A DNA stretch of 14,659 nucleotides from NCBI GenBank assembly GCA_027317055.1, contig DAHVFK010000041.1, forward strand, positions 1 through 14,659, read 5' to 3'. Of this stretch, positions 6,034-12,970 are shown piece by piece (positions within the stretch are counted from its first letter, which is position 1; the number at the start of each line of letters is the position of its first letter). This stretch comes from Betaproteobacteria bacterium (GTDB lineage Bacteria > Pseudomonadota > Gammaproteobacteria > Burkholderiales > SG8-39). The notes beneath the pieces are model-generated. The model was not told the origin of the DNA, did no database searches, and was given only the letters and a program-made list of their open reading frames with translations. The translations under genes were made by a program, and so were the position numbers.

Positions 6034-6747
6034 ATGACACTTCGTCTCGCCGCATTATTCCCGCTGCTGCTGCTCGCGGCGTGTCAGGCACTGCCGCCTG
6101 CGGAAAACAGCGCGGTGCTCGGCGCGCCGGTCGCCTCCGAGGCGAGGCCCCCGGCCGTCACTGCCCGCTTCGCCGTGGATCCGGCACAGTCCGAGATTCG
6201 CCTGCTCGTCTATCGCGCAGGCCCGCTCGCGCGCTTCGGCCACAATCACGTCGTCACGGGTTCCGTGCACGGCGAAATTCGCGCCGGCGACAGCGCCGCG
6301 GTCAGCGGTTTCCGGCTCGACGTGCCGGTCGCATCGCTGGTCGTCGACGAGGCGTCGGCGCGCAGCGAAGAAGGGAAGGGGTTCGCCGCCGAAGTCTCGC
6401 CGCAGGCGCGCTTGAGCACGCGCGCGAACATGCTGAGCCGGCAAGTGCTCGACGCACAGCGCTACCCCGTCATCCACATCGAGTCGATTGCGCTCGCCGG
6501 TCCGCGCTGGAACCCGACTGTCGTCGCGCGCACGACGCTGCGCGGCGCGACGCGCGATCTGCGCTTTTCCGCCGCGGTGGTTCAGGACGGACGCAAGCTC
6601 ACGGTCATCGCGAGCTTCACGATCCTGCAGTCGGATTTCGGCATCACGCCGTTCGCCGCGCTGGGCGGCGGCCTTCGGGTGCGCGATGCAATCGATATCC
6701 GCATCCGGCTCGTGGCTCGCCGCGAAATTAAGCAAGGCGCGGGCTGA
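6034..6747 (+). CDS. YceI family lipoprotein
   Basis: A 237-residue protein when started at 6034; the frame is open from 5989 but the later ATG gives a proper lipoprotein signal, MTLRLAALFPLLLLAACQA, with lipobox LLAAC and lipidated Cys near residue 17. The mature part begins with a Pro/Ala-rich linker and then a YceI-like barrel: FAVDPAQSEIRLLVYRAG, ARFGHNHVVTG, MLSRQVLDAQRYPVIHIES, and SDFGITPFAALGGGLRVRDA at the end. This is a different subgroup from the YceI gene at 4879; the GHNHVV segment and the GITPF ending mark a group that I know as separate YceI-like lipoproteins. It is transcribed away from cytochrome b561 and may be anchored in the outer membrane. Confidence 0.85.
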   Translation: MTLRLAALFPLLLLAACQALPPAENSAVLGAPVASEARPPAVTARFAVDPAQSEIRLLVYRAGPLARFGHNHVVTGSVHGEIRAGDSAAVSGFRLDVPVASLVVDEASARSEEGKGFAAEVSPQARLSTRANMLSRQVLDAQRYPVIHIESIALAGPRWNPTVVARTTLRGATRDLRFSAAVVQDGRKLTVIASFTILQSDFGITPFAALGGGLRVRDAIDIRIRLVARREIKQGAG

Positions 6748-6748
6748 G

Positions 6749-6954
6749 ATGCGGGAGCGCATTGCGCCGGCCTGTATTGCGTTCGTCCTCGCGTCTACCA
6801 AGTGGTCTCCGATTTTGCCCGCCTGGGAAGACTGAACCCGGTCATCATCGCGCTCTGCGCCTACAAGTTGACCGTGAAGAGCATCGGCAAAGGCCGGCTG
6901 CTGCGGGCGATCTACCTGGCCGCGGTCGTCGGGTTGCTGGCGTCCGGAGGGTGA
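6749..6954 (+). pseudogene. Possible small membrane protein gene broken by a frameshift
   Basis: The 211-base gap between the YceI lipoprotein and YncE-like genes holds two frames that complement each other. From ATG 6749, overlapping the preceding stop region, the sequence reads MRERIAPACIAFVLAST, a hydrophobic start. The frame then runs out at 6835. One frame over, from about 6802 (a GTG), comes VVSDFARLGRLNPVI, then IALCAYKLTVKSIGKG and RAIYLAAVVGLLASGG, ending with TGA at 6952-6954, four bases before the next start. A single missing base near 6800 would unite them into a protein of about 68 residues with two or three membrane helices. The family is not recognised. A shorter intact protein starting at the GTG is the alternative. 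Confidence 0.35.
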
Positions 6955-6958
6955 GAAG

Positions 6959-7996
6959 ATGAAATCCTGCGGCAGGTCGCGCCCGGCGGCACTCATCGCG
7001 CTGATACTGCTCGGAATGCTCGTATCGCCCCGGCACGCTTACGAACGCGAAAAGCGTGGCGGCCCGCTCGCGTTGACCCGGATCGCGGATTTCCCGCTTC
7101 CGGGTCCGGCCACCCGCTTCGACTACCAGAGTTACGACCCTCACAGGCATTTGCTGTTCATCGCGCATCTCGGCGCCAGCTCGATCGTGGTGTTCGATAC
7201 CCGGGCAAGAAAAGTCGTCGCCGAAGTGCGCGGCGTGCGCCGAGTCCACGGCGTGCTCGTCGTGCCCGAGCTGGGCCGCGTCTACGCCTCGGCGACCGGG
7301 ACCAACCAGATCGTCGTCCTGGACGAGGACAGCTTCAGGGAGATTGCCCGAATCGACGCGGGGATCTATCCGGACGGCATCACGTACGCGCCGGCGGCGC
7401 ACAAGCTCTACGTATCGGACGAATTCGGCGCGACCGAGACGGTCATAGACGTGCGCACCCACACGCGGGTCGCGACGATCGCCTTGGGCGGCGAGGCCGG
7501 AAATTCACGCTACGATGCCGCCTCCGGGCACGTGTTCGTGAATGTGCAGACCCGAAACGAGCTGGCGGAGATCGACCCGGCCACCGACGCGATCGTCGGT
7601 CGCATCCCGCTCAAAGGCGCGGATCGCAATCATGGCCTGCTGATCGACCCGGACCGGCGTCTCGCATACATCGCCTGCGAGGGCAACGCGCGGCTTCTGG
7701 TGCTCGACCTGGGCGCCAAGAGAATCATTGCCGGCGCCACGGTCGGAGCGAGCCCGGACGTGATGGCGCTCGACCCCGATCGCCGGCTGCTGTACGTGGC
7801 AAGCGAAAGCGGTACGGTGAGCGTATTCAGCGTCGCGGGAAAAACGGTGGAGAAACTGAGCGAACAATTCGTCGCCAAGCGTGCCCACAGCATCGCGCTG
7901 GATCCCGCCACTCACCTGCTGTACCTGCCGCTGGAAAACGTGCACGGACGGCCCGTGCTACGGGTCATGGCTTACGCGAATCGCAGTGTTCCCTGA
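6959..7996 (+). CDS. Secreted YncE-like beta-propeller protein
   Basis: A 345-residue protein with an N-terminal signal segment (hydrophobic AALIALILLGMLVS, ending before about residue 28) and a repeated blade pattern. The repeats include YDPHRHLLFIAHLGASSIVV, FDTRARKVVAEV, LGRVYASATGTNQIVVLD, HKLYVSDEF, DPDRRLAYIACEGNARLLVL and DPDRRLLYVASESGTVSVFS. These 40-45-residue units match the seven-bladed YVTN/YncE propeller. Such periplasmic proteins act as binding scaffolds; no enzymatic residues are evident. GGAGGGTGAGAAG directly before the ATG is a strong ribosome site, and the stop of the preceding small frame is four bases away. Its last 32 bases overlap the end of the convergent cytochrome c gene. 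Confidence 0.83.
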   Translation: MKSCGRSRPAALIALILLGMLVSPRHAYEREKRGGPLALTRIADFPLPGPATRFDYQSYDPHRHLLFIAHLGASSIVVFDTRARKVVAEVRGVRRVHGVLVVPELGRVYASATGTNQIVVLDEDSFREIARIDAGIYPDGITYAPAAHKLYVSDEFGATETVIDVRTHTRVATIALGGEAGNSRYDAASGHVFVNVQTRNELAEIDPATDAIVGRIPLKGADRNHGLLIDPDRRLAYIACEGNARLLVLDLGAKRIIAGATVGASPDVMALDPDRRLLYVASESGTVSVFSVAGKTVEKLSEQFVAKRAHSIALDPATHLLYLPLENVHGRPVLRVMAYANRSVP

Positions 7997-8651
7997 TGTA
8001 GTCCGAGATTTCCTCCGGGCGCGCGAAGACGATGTGTACGCGGTCGCCGCGCATGCCGGCGCCGAGCAGGACCGGACTTCCGGGTGCAGGACCCAGCGGG
8101 GAAGCGTCGGTCTTGAACCTCAGGTTGAAGTCCCAGAATGGCGTCGTCGTGCCGTCGGCGGTGGTGACGAAGTAACTGTCGCCGCAGTGCCGCAGCGCCG
8201 TCACGCGCGCGTCGGGCGGCGCGGTCTTCAGGTCGGGCAAGCCGCGCGAACCTGAAGCGGCCACCCCCTGCGGCGCCGCGCGAAAGTAGGCGATCAGGTC
8301 GGCGCGCGATTTTGCCTCGGGCAGGCCGCGAAACGACATGTAGTTCCCGCGCACCAGGGCCTGCGGATCGCGCAGCCAGGCGTCCAGCGTGCCCTCGTCC
8401 CAGGTAATGTTCGATCGCTTGAGCGCCGGCGAATAGCGCAGGAAACTCTCCAGCGTACCCGCCTTGCGCCCGAACACGCCGGCCAGGCTCGGCCCGGTCA
8501 GGTTGCGGCCCGGCGCAAGCGAGTGGCAGGCGGCGCAGACCCGGAACAGCTGCGCGCCGCGACTTGCATCGCCGCCGTCCGCGCGCGCGACGCTTGCCGA
8601 CAAGGCGGACGCTGCCGCGAACGAAATCCAGATTGCCTTGCGGAAGATCAT
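7965..8651 (-). CDS. Class I c-type cytochrome with C-terminal extension
   Basis: A 228-residue periplasmic protein. I start at 8651, where a signal peptide begins (MIFRKAIWISFAAASALSAS, cleaved near residue 25) behind a GGAGG site; the longer frame from 8717 would hide it. Haem is attached at CAACH (residues 39-43). Met105 in GNYMSFRGL is the likely sixth ligand, and GPSLAGVFGRKAG is typical of mitochondrial-type cytochrome c. The domain ends near residue 125. About 100 residues follow that are not part of it: LKTAPPDARVTALRHCGDSY, FVTTADGTTTPFWDFNLRF, and a strand-rich end with ARPEEISDYIREHC. Cys156 and Cys223 could form a disulfide. The protein would carry electrons in the periplasm; the extension may dock a partner. 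Confidence 0.87.
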   Translation of the reverse strand: MIFRKAIWISFAAASALSASVARADGGDASRGAQLFRVCAACHSLAPGRNLTGPSLAGVFGRKAGTLESFLRYSPALKRSNITWDEGTLDAWLRDPQALVRGNYMSFRGLPEAKSRADLIAYFRAAPQGVAASGSRGLPDLKTAPPDARVTALRHCGDSYFVTTADGTTTPFWDFNLRFKTDASPLGPAPGSPVLLGAGMRGDRVHIVFARPEEISDYIREHCDSRKP

Positions 8652-8687
8652 GCTTTGCTCGCCTCCACCAACCGCCTTTCGCAGATT

Positions 8688-8717
8688 ACTACAGCTCGTA
8701 CCCCTGTACCCGGTCAA
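8688..8717 (-). promoter_or_regulatory. Candidate sigma-70 promoter of the cytochrome c gene
   Basis: On the minus strand TTGACC (8717-8712) and TGTAGT (8693-8688) are separated by 18 bases. They match the -35 consensus at five of six and the -10 at four of six positions. A leader of about 30 bases would precede the cytochrome start. Confidence 0.4.
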
Positions 8718-8744
8718 GCTGGACCGGCGCCGCCTGCCGTCCGC

Positions 8745-8750
8745 TAAAAT
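8745..8750 (+). promoter_or_regulatory. Candidate -10 element for the cupin-protease operon
   Basis: TAAAAT is the only AT-rich hexamer ahead of the cupin gene and matches TATAAT at five of six positions. No good -35 box lies at the right distance (TGGACC is 19 bases upstream), so this is weak. Confidence 0.25.
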
Positions 8751-8782
8751 GGGCCGCTGGACAGATCCGCGGAGATTGACAC

Positions 8783-9103
8783 ATGCAACCGTCTTCCGAT
8801 TCGAAGTGGCGCTTGAACGGCGTGCGCGTGGTCCACGGCAGCGAGCTCGATGCCAACACGCCGCAGACGCCGGGGATGAACCGCGCCGCCGCGGTCGTCG
8901 CTGAGGCCAGGTCCGGCGATTTCATCTACGTGCCGCGCTACGTTCCGCACCAGGAGATCAACGCAAGCGACCAAGAGCCGCTTTCCTGCGTGCTCGTTCG
9001 CAGCGGCCAGGAACCGGTGGTGGTCAATCTGGACATCCCGGGAGTCGAGCAGCCCGAAGAGGTGCACTGGGTGGACAACATCCACCCCGCGCCCGGGAAA
9101 TGA
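8783..9103 (+). CDS. Cupin-family protein with internal deletion
   Basis: A 106-residue frame preceded by GGAG eight bases before the ATG. Its N-terminal part (GVRVVHGSELDANTPQTPGM) and C-terminal part (SGDFIYVPRYVPHQEINAS, then LSCVLVRSGQEPVVVNLDIP) both match a common bacterial single-domain cupin of about 150 residues. Between NRAAA (near residue 37) and VVAEARSGDF, full-length relatives as I know them have about 45 more residues, including the first cupin motif with its HHH metal ligands and Glu. Here the two parts are joined directly and in frame. The second motif with its His survives (VPHQEI), but a metal site is unlikely to form. Either the gene encodes a truncated, possibly inactive protein, or the deletion is an assembly artefact. 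It begins the cupin-protease-transporter operon. Confidence 0.75.
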   Translation: MQPSSDSKWRLNGVRVVHGSELDANTPQTPGMNRAAAVVAEARSGDFIYVPRYVPHQEINASDQEPLSCVLVRSGQEPVVVNLDIPGVEQPEEVHWVDNIHPAPGK

Positions 9104-9137
9104 GCATCGTCGGTGCCCCCCTGACAGCGCCGCAGTG

Positions 9138-11093
9138 ATGACCCGACCCGAGCCTGCGCCCGCATTGCGCGGGCGCTTGCTGCGCGGCGCGTTGCGCGCG
9201 CTTGGCTGCGCGTCGGTTCTGATTTGGGGATACGCCGCGGGCGCTCCCGCCGACCCTCTTGAGCTGCTCGGGCAGGTGATCGCGGCGGCCTGCACGAACC
9301 CGCAGCCTGACGCGCAGGCGCTGGGCCGGCGGATCGGCAGCGCCCGCCTGCTGAAAGACGAACCGCTCTCGCTGCGGGGGATCGCATTCGGCTGGCGCCG
9401 GCGCTACGCGCTGAACGGCGGTGCGGAACTGGTCATCGAGGGCGCAGTGGCTTTGACGGGCCGCGATTTGCGCGCGATCTATGAAACTCCGACCGGGAAC
9501 GAGATGCGCCCGCGGCTGCTCGCCGTGGCGGGGCCCGATTGCGCGATCCGCTACGGGCGCCGGCTTGAGTACTCGGCCGACGGCCGGCCGCGGGCGATCT
9601 GGTTCCTGCACTCGGATCTGTCGGCGAGCGGCGCCGGCGAATTGCTGGACGCGCCGGTTCCTGCCGCGCCCGATCCCGGAGGTGTTGCGGTCGCGCAAGT
9701 GGATACCGGGGTCAACTACCTGTTGCCCGCCATCGCGTCGCGCCTTGCGCGGGACGCCGACGGCGCCGCGCTGGGCTACGACTGGTGGGACATGGATCGG
9801 CAGCCGTTTGATCAGGACCCGTCGCGTTCGGCGTTTTTTCCGCGGCGGCACGGAACCCGGACCGCGAGCCTGCTGCTGGAGGAGGCGCCAGGCGCGCGCC
9901 TGATTCCGTATCGCTACCCGCGGCCCGACATGGCGCGCATGAGCGCTCTGGTCGACGCCGCCGCGAGGGCGGGCGCCGGCATCGTCACCCTGTCGCTGGG
10001 CAGCAACGATCGCGCCGAATGGGAGGCCTATGCGCGGGCGGCGATCGCCCACCCCGATATGCTGTTTGTCGTCTCGGCGGGAAACGACGCGCGCGATATC
10101 GATCGCGATCCCGTCTACCCGGCGGCGCTACGGCTCCCCAATCAGCTCACGGTGACCTCGTCGGAGCGCGACGGCACGCTCGCGCCCGGATCCAACTGGG
10201 GCCGGCGCTCGGTCGATCTGCTGGTGCCCGCCGAGAGGGTGCTGGTGACCGGCTTCGACGGCCGCCGGATTTTCGCGTCCGGCTCGAGCTACGCCGCGCC
10301 CCGGGTCGCCGCCTTGGCCGCGTGCCTGCTGGCCGCGCACCCGCGCTGGCATGCCAGGGCGCTGCGCGCGGCGATCCTGGCGCGGGCCCGCCCGCAGGGC
10401 GCCGGACGCTGGAGCGCCCACGGCTTTCTGCCCGACCCCGTCGCCCGCGCGCGCGGCGCCTGTCCCGCGGCGGAGCCGCCGGTCGCCGAGCGCTGGTCCG
10501 AAACTCTGCGCCTGGCCGGCTCCGCGCCGGGCTCGGCCAAACTGCCTGAGCCATCCAGGGCGCTGCAGCTGAGCGTCGTCAGCCTTGTCGGCTCCGGATG
10601 GCAGGAACCGGCCATGCGCGCTATGTCGCGCCAGGCAGCAGCCATCCTCGGCCAGTGCGGGATCGAGCTGCGCAAAGTCACCGCGCACTTTCTCACCGGC
10701 CCCGAGCGTCTGCGCTACTTCACGCTCGAGACCGCGCAAGCGCTCGTCGGCGCGCGCGCCTTTGCCAAGCCCGTCGCCTACCTCGTGGCCGATACGCGCC
10801 GTCCGCTGCCCTTCGACGCCGAGGCCTTCGCCCCGGCGAACTCCGCCGACTTCCCGCTGCTCGCCGATACCGTGTGGATCACGCGCCGCACGCGCGAACC
10901 GGGCATCGCCTTGGCGCACGAGCTGGTGCACGTGCTCGGCGACAGCGGCGAGCACTCGTCGCTGCCGGGCAATCTCATGCGCGACGAAACGGCGCCGCGG
11001 AACACGACGCTCACCCGGGACCAGTGCCGGCGGATCGTGCGCAGCGGAACCGCGCGCCGGCTGCTGGTGGAATTGAAGCGCGGCGGGGCCTGA
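9138..11093 (+). CDS. Subtilisin-like serine peptidase fused to a HExxH metallopeptidase-like domain
   Basis: A 651-residue protein from ATG 9138 (a GTG at 9135 is the alternative; neither has a clear ribosome site; numbering here counts from the GTG). A hydrophobic stretch near residues 18-38 suggests export. Residues 183-405 form an S8 domain: Asp190 in VAQVDTG, His239 in RRHGTRTAS, Asn317 in SAGND for the oxyanion hole, and Ser385 in ASGSSYAAP. All catalytic residues are present. Residues 475-640 form another domain with LAHELVHVLGDSGEH, giving His595, Glu596 and His599, a possible third ligand at His607, and a NLM resembling a metzincin Met-turn (613-615). The His is two positions later than in the classic HExxHxxGxxH. 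About 150 residues before the S8 core may be a propeptide or recognition region. Substrate is unknown. Ten bases separate it from the MFS gene. Confidence 0.85.
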   Translation: MTRPEPAPALRGRLLRGALRALGCASVLIWGYAAGAPADPLELLGQVIAAACTNPQPDAQALGRRIGSARLLKDEPLSLRGIAFGWRRRYALNGGAELVIEGAVALTGRDLRAIYETPTGNEMRPRLLAVAGPDCAIRYGRRLEYSADGRPRAIWFLHSDLSASGAGELLDAPVPAAPDPGGVAVAQVDTGVNYLLPAIASRLARDADGAALGYDWWDMDRQPFDQDPSRSAFFPRRHGTRTASLLLEEAPGARLIPYRYPRPDMARMSALVDAAARAGAGIVTLSLGSNDRAEWEAYARAAIAHPDMLFVVSAGNDARDIDRDPVYPAALRLPNQLTVTSSERDGTLAPGSNWGRRSVDLLVPAERVLVTGFDGRRIFASGSSYAAPRVAALAACLLAAHPRWHARALRAAILARARPQGAGRWSAHGFLPDPVARARGACPAAEPPVAERWSETLRLAGSAPGSAKLPEPSRALQLSVVSLVGSGWQEPAMRAMSRQAAAILGQCGIELRKVTAHFLTGPERLRYFTLETAQALVGARAFAKPVAYLVADTRRPLPFDAEAFAPANSADFPLLADTVWITRRTREPGIALAHELVHVLGDSGEHSSLPGNLMRDETAPRNTTLTRDQCRRIVRSGTARRLLVELKRGGA

Positions 11094-11103
11094 ACGGCCC
11101 GTC

Positions 11104-12348
11104 ATGCAACAGCTTCGCGCCGCGCGCCGTTTTCGCCGCATTGCCGCGGCCGGCGTTTTTTTCCAGGGCGGCGCCGCAGCGCTCGACAGCGGCACGATCA
11201 TCGCCAGCCTGGTGCAGGGGCTCACCGGGAGCGCGCTCGCCGTCGGCGCCGCGGCGGCGATTGCGCGCTACGGCTGGTTGTTTCCGCAGCTCTTCGTCGC
11301 GTACGGGGCGCAGCGCCGCGCGCGCCGGCTTGCGTATTACAAGGCCGGGGCCTTCGGGCGAGTGGCCTGTCTGGCGGCGCTTGGCGCGGTGCTGCTGGTC
11401 ATGCCGCGCGAGCAGCAGCCATTGGGCGTGGCGGCCTTTTTCGTCTTGTGGACGCTGTACGCTTTCGTCGGCGGCATCCTCGCCGTGCCCTACAACGACA
11501 TTGTCGCGCGCTCGGTTGCGCCGCAGCAGCGCAGCCGTTTGCTGGCGCTGCGATTTTTCGGCGGCGGGGTGCTGGCCCTGCTGGTCGCCGCGGCCGCGCA
11601 CCGCGTGCTCGGCCGCTACGCGTTCCCCGACGATTACGCGCTGGTGATACTGCTGGGGGCGGGCTTGCTGCTGGTCTCGGCCCTTTGTTTTGTTTCCGCC
11701 GGCGAGCCGGAGCCGTCGGTTCCGGCGGCTGCACCTGGCTTCGGCCGGTTTCTCAGGCAAGGCGTGGACGTCTTTCGAGCCGACAAGCGCTTCCGCCTGT
11801 TTGCATACGCCCGCTGCTTCGACGGGCTGGCGACCATGGCATTGCCGTTTTACGTCGTCCTCGCCGCCCGTGCGGGGGTCGGCCACGCCTCGGTCGCAAT
11901 CCTGCTGGGCGCGCAGACCGCAGGCGCGTTGCTGTCGAATCCGCTTTGGGGATTATGGGGCGACCGGCGCGGCAAGCGCTCATTGCTCGCCGGCACGGCG
12001 CTTCTCACAGCGCTTGCGCCGGTCCTAACACTGGTATTGATCGCCGGCGGCGGCACGGACGACGCGGCCTCGGCGCTGCCGCTGCTCGGAGCGGTGTTTT
12101 TCTTTCTCGGCGCGGCCGGCAACGGCAGAACCATTGCCCATCTTGGCTATCTGATGGAAATATCGCCCGACGATCGAAGACCGGCCTACAGCGGCTACTT
12201 CAACGCTATCACGGCCCCGGCGATGCTCTCGCCGCTTCTCGGGGCGGTGATCGCCGAATCCGTCGGACTGCCCGCGGTGTTCGCCGGCAGCGCCGCGGCG
12301 GCGCTGCTGCAGGTGGTCGCGGTGCGCCGCCTGCGCCGCGGCGACTGA
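11104..12348 (+). CDS. MFS transporter
   Basis: A 414-residue integral membrane protein with about twelve hydrophobic segments in two halves, the usual size and layout of the major facilitator superfamily. A motif-A-like loop is in the second half (LWGLWGDRRGKRSLL). The first half has a degraded equivalent, and VPYNDIVARSVAPQQRSRLL occurs between helices 4 and 5. Substrate cannot be told from sequence; the relatives I recall with this loop are uncharacterised permeases. It follows the protease by ten bases and precedes the cyclotransferase by 14, so it is probably co-transcribed. A combination of secreted protease, permease and gamma-glutamyl enzyme could serve uptake and breakdown of peptides, but this is inference from order alone. 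Confidence 0.85.
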   Translation: MQQLRAARRFRRIAAAGVFFQGGAAALDSGTIIASLVQGLTGSALAVGAAAAIARYGWLFPQLFVAYGAQRRARRLAYYKAGAFGRVACLAALGAVLLVMPREQQPLGVAAFFVLWTLYAFVGGILAVPYNDIVARSVAPQQRSRLLALRFFGGGVLALLVAAAAHRVLGRYAFPDDYALVILLGAGLLLVSALCFVSAGEPEPSVPAAAPGFGRFLRQGVDVFRADKRFRLFAYARCFDGLATMALPFYVVLAARAGVGHASVAILLGAQTAGALLSNPLWGLWGDRRGKRSLLAGTALLTALAPVLTLVLIAGGGTDDAASALPLLGAVFFFLGAAGNGRTIAHLGYLMEISPDDRRPAYSGYFNAITAPAMLSPLLGAVIAESVGLPAVFAGSAAAALLQVVAVRRLRRGD

Positions 12349-12362
12349 CGGAGGAGGCCGGA

Positions 12363-12929
12363 ATGATCCTGAAATTGCGCGCTTGGCTGCGCAGGATGAC
12401 CGGACGCTCGTGGATGCTGTCGAAGCTCTGGTACCGGCTGCGCGGCGGGCGCATCGAGGGCCGCCCCGGGGACCAGGTCTGGTATTTCGCTTTCGGCGCC
12501 AACATGCACGACAGCGCTTTTCGCGAGCGCAGGCAAATGCGCCCGCGCGAGTGGCGCCCGGGGCGCATCCTGGGCTACCGGCTGCGCTTCAATCTCGAGG
12601 GCCGGCCCAGGGGCAGAGCCGCCCCCGCGAATATCGCGGCCGACCCGCGCGCCGAGGTCTGGGGCGTGCTCTATCGCATCACGCGCCGGGACCTCGCCTG
12701 GCTCGATGCCACCGAAGGCGTACCCGGCCGGCGCTACCGCCACCTGTGGACTCAGGCCGAGGATAGCGCCGGCGAGCGTGTGACGGCGGTGACCTATATT
12801 GCCGAGGGCAAAAACGAAGACAGCCGCCCGTCGTTGCGCTATCTCACTCTGTTGCGCGAAGGCGCGCGCGCGCACGGCCTGCCGCAACATTGGCTCGACA
12901 TGCTGGACGGCACACGGCATGCCGACTAA
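12363..12929 (+). CDS. Gamma-glutamylcyclotransferase-like protein
   Basis: A 188-residue protein with a strong GGAGGAGG ribosome site just upstream. After a basic N-terminal extension of about 38 residues comes WYFAFGANMHDSAF, the substrate-loop signature of the GGCT/BtrG fold (FGANM at 44-48). Further on are YRLRFN and WGVLYRITRRDLAWLDATEG. The last contains the likely catalytic Glu118, followed by VPGRRYRHL as in active members. Enzymes of this family cleave gamma-glutamyl amines or dipeptides to release 5-oxoproline, or remove gamma-glutamyl protecting groups. The C-terminal region (RPSLRYLTLLREGARAHGLP) is typical too. It is the last gene of the operon that starts with the cupin, 14 bases after the MFS stop. 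Confidence 0.85.
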   Translation: MILKLRAWLRRMTGRSWMLSKLWYRLRGGRIEGRPGDQVWYFAFGANMHDSAFRERRQMRPREWRPGRILGYRLRFNLEGRPRGRAAPANIAADPRAEVWGVLYRITRRDLAWLDATEGVPGRRYRHLWTQAEDSAGERVTAVTYIAEGKNEDSRPSLRYLTLLREGARAHGLPQHWLDMLDGTRHAD

Positions 12930-12941
12930 GCGCATTGCAGC

Positions 12942-12966
12942 GCGCTGAGAGGCGGGAGCCTCGCGC
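12942..12966. terminator. Hairpin between convergent genes, possible bidirectional terminator
   Basis: GCGC, a three-base bulge, then GAGGC pair with GCCTC and GCGC around a GGGA loop. It fills most of the 41-base gap between two convergent stops. No run of T follows on either strand, so terminator function is uncertain. Confidence 0.35.
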
Positions 12967-12970
12967 CCTA

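Noticed and set aside
6745..6954. TGA at the end of the YceI lipoprotein gene with the frame open to 6954, as a second Sec codon
   Set aside because: The YceI barrel is complete at that stop, there is no Cys/Sec motif and no clear hairpin at the right distance; the open stretch is better explained by a separate small gene.
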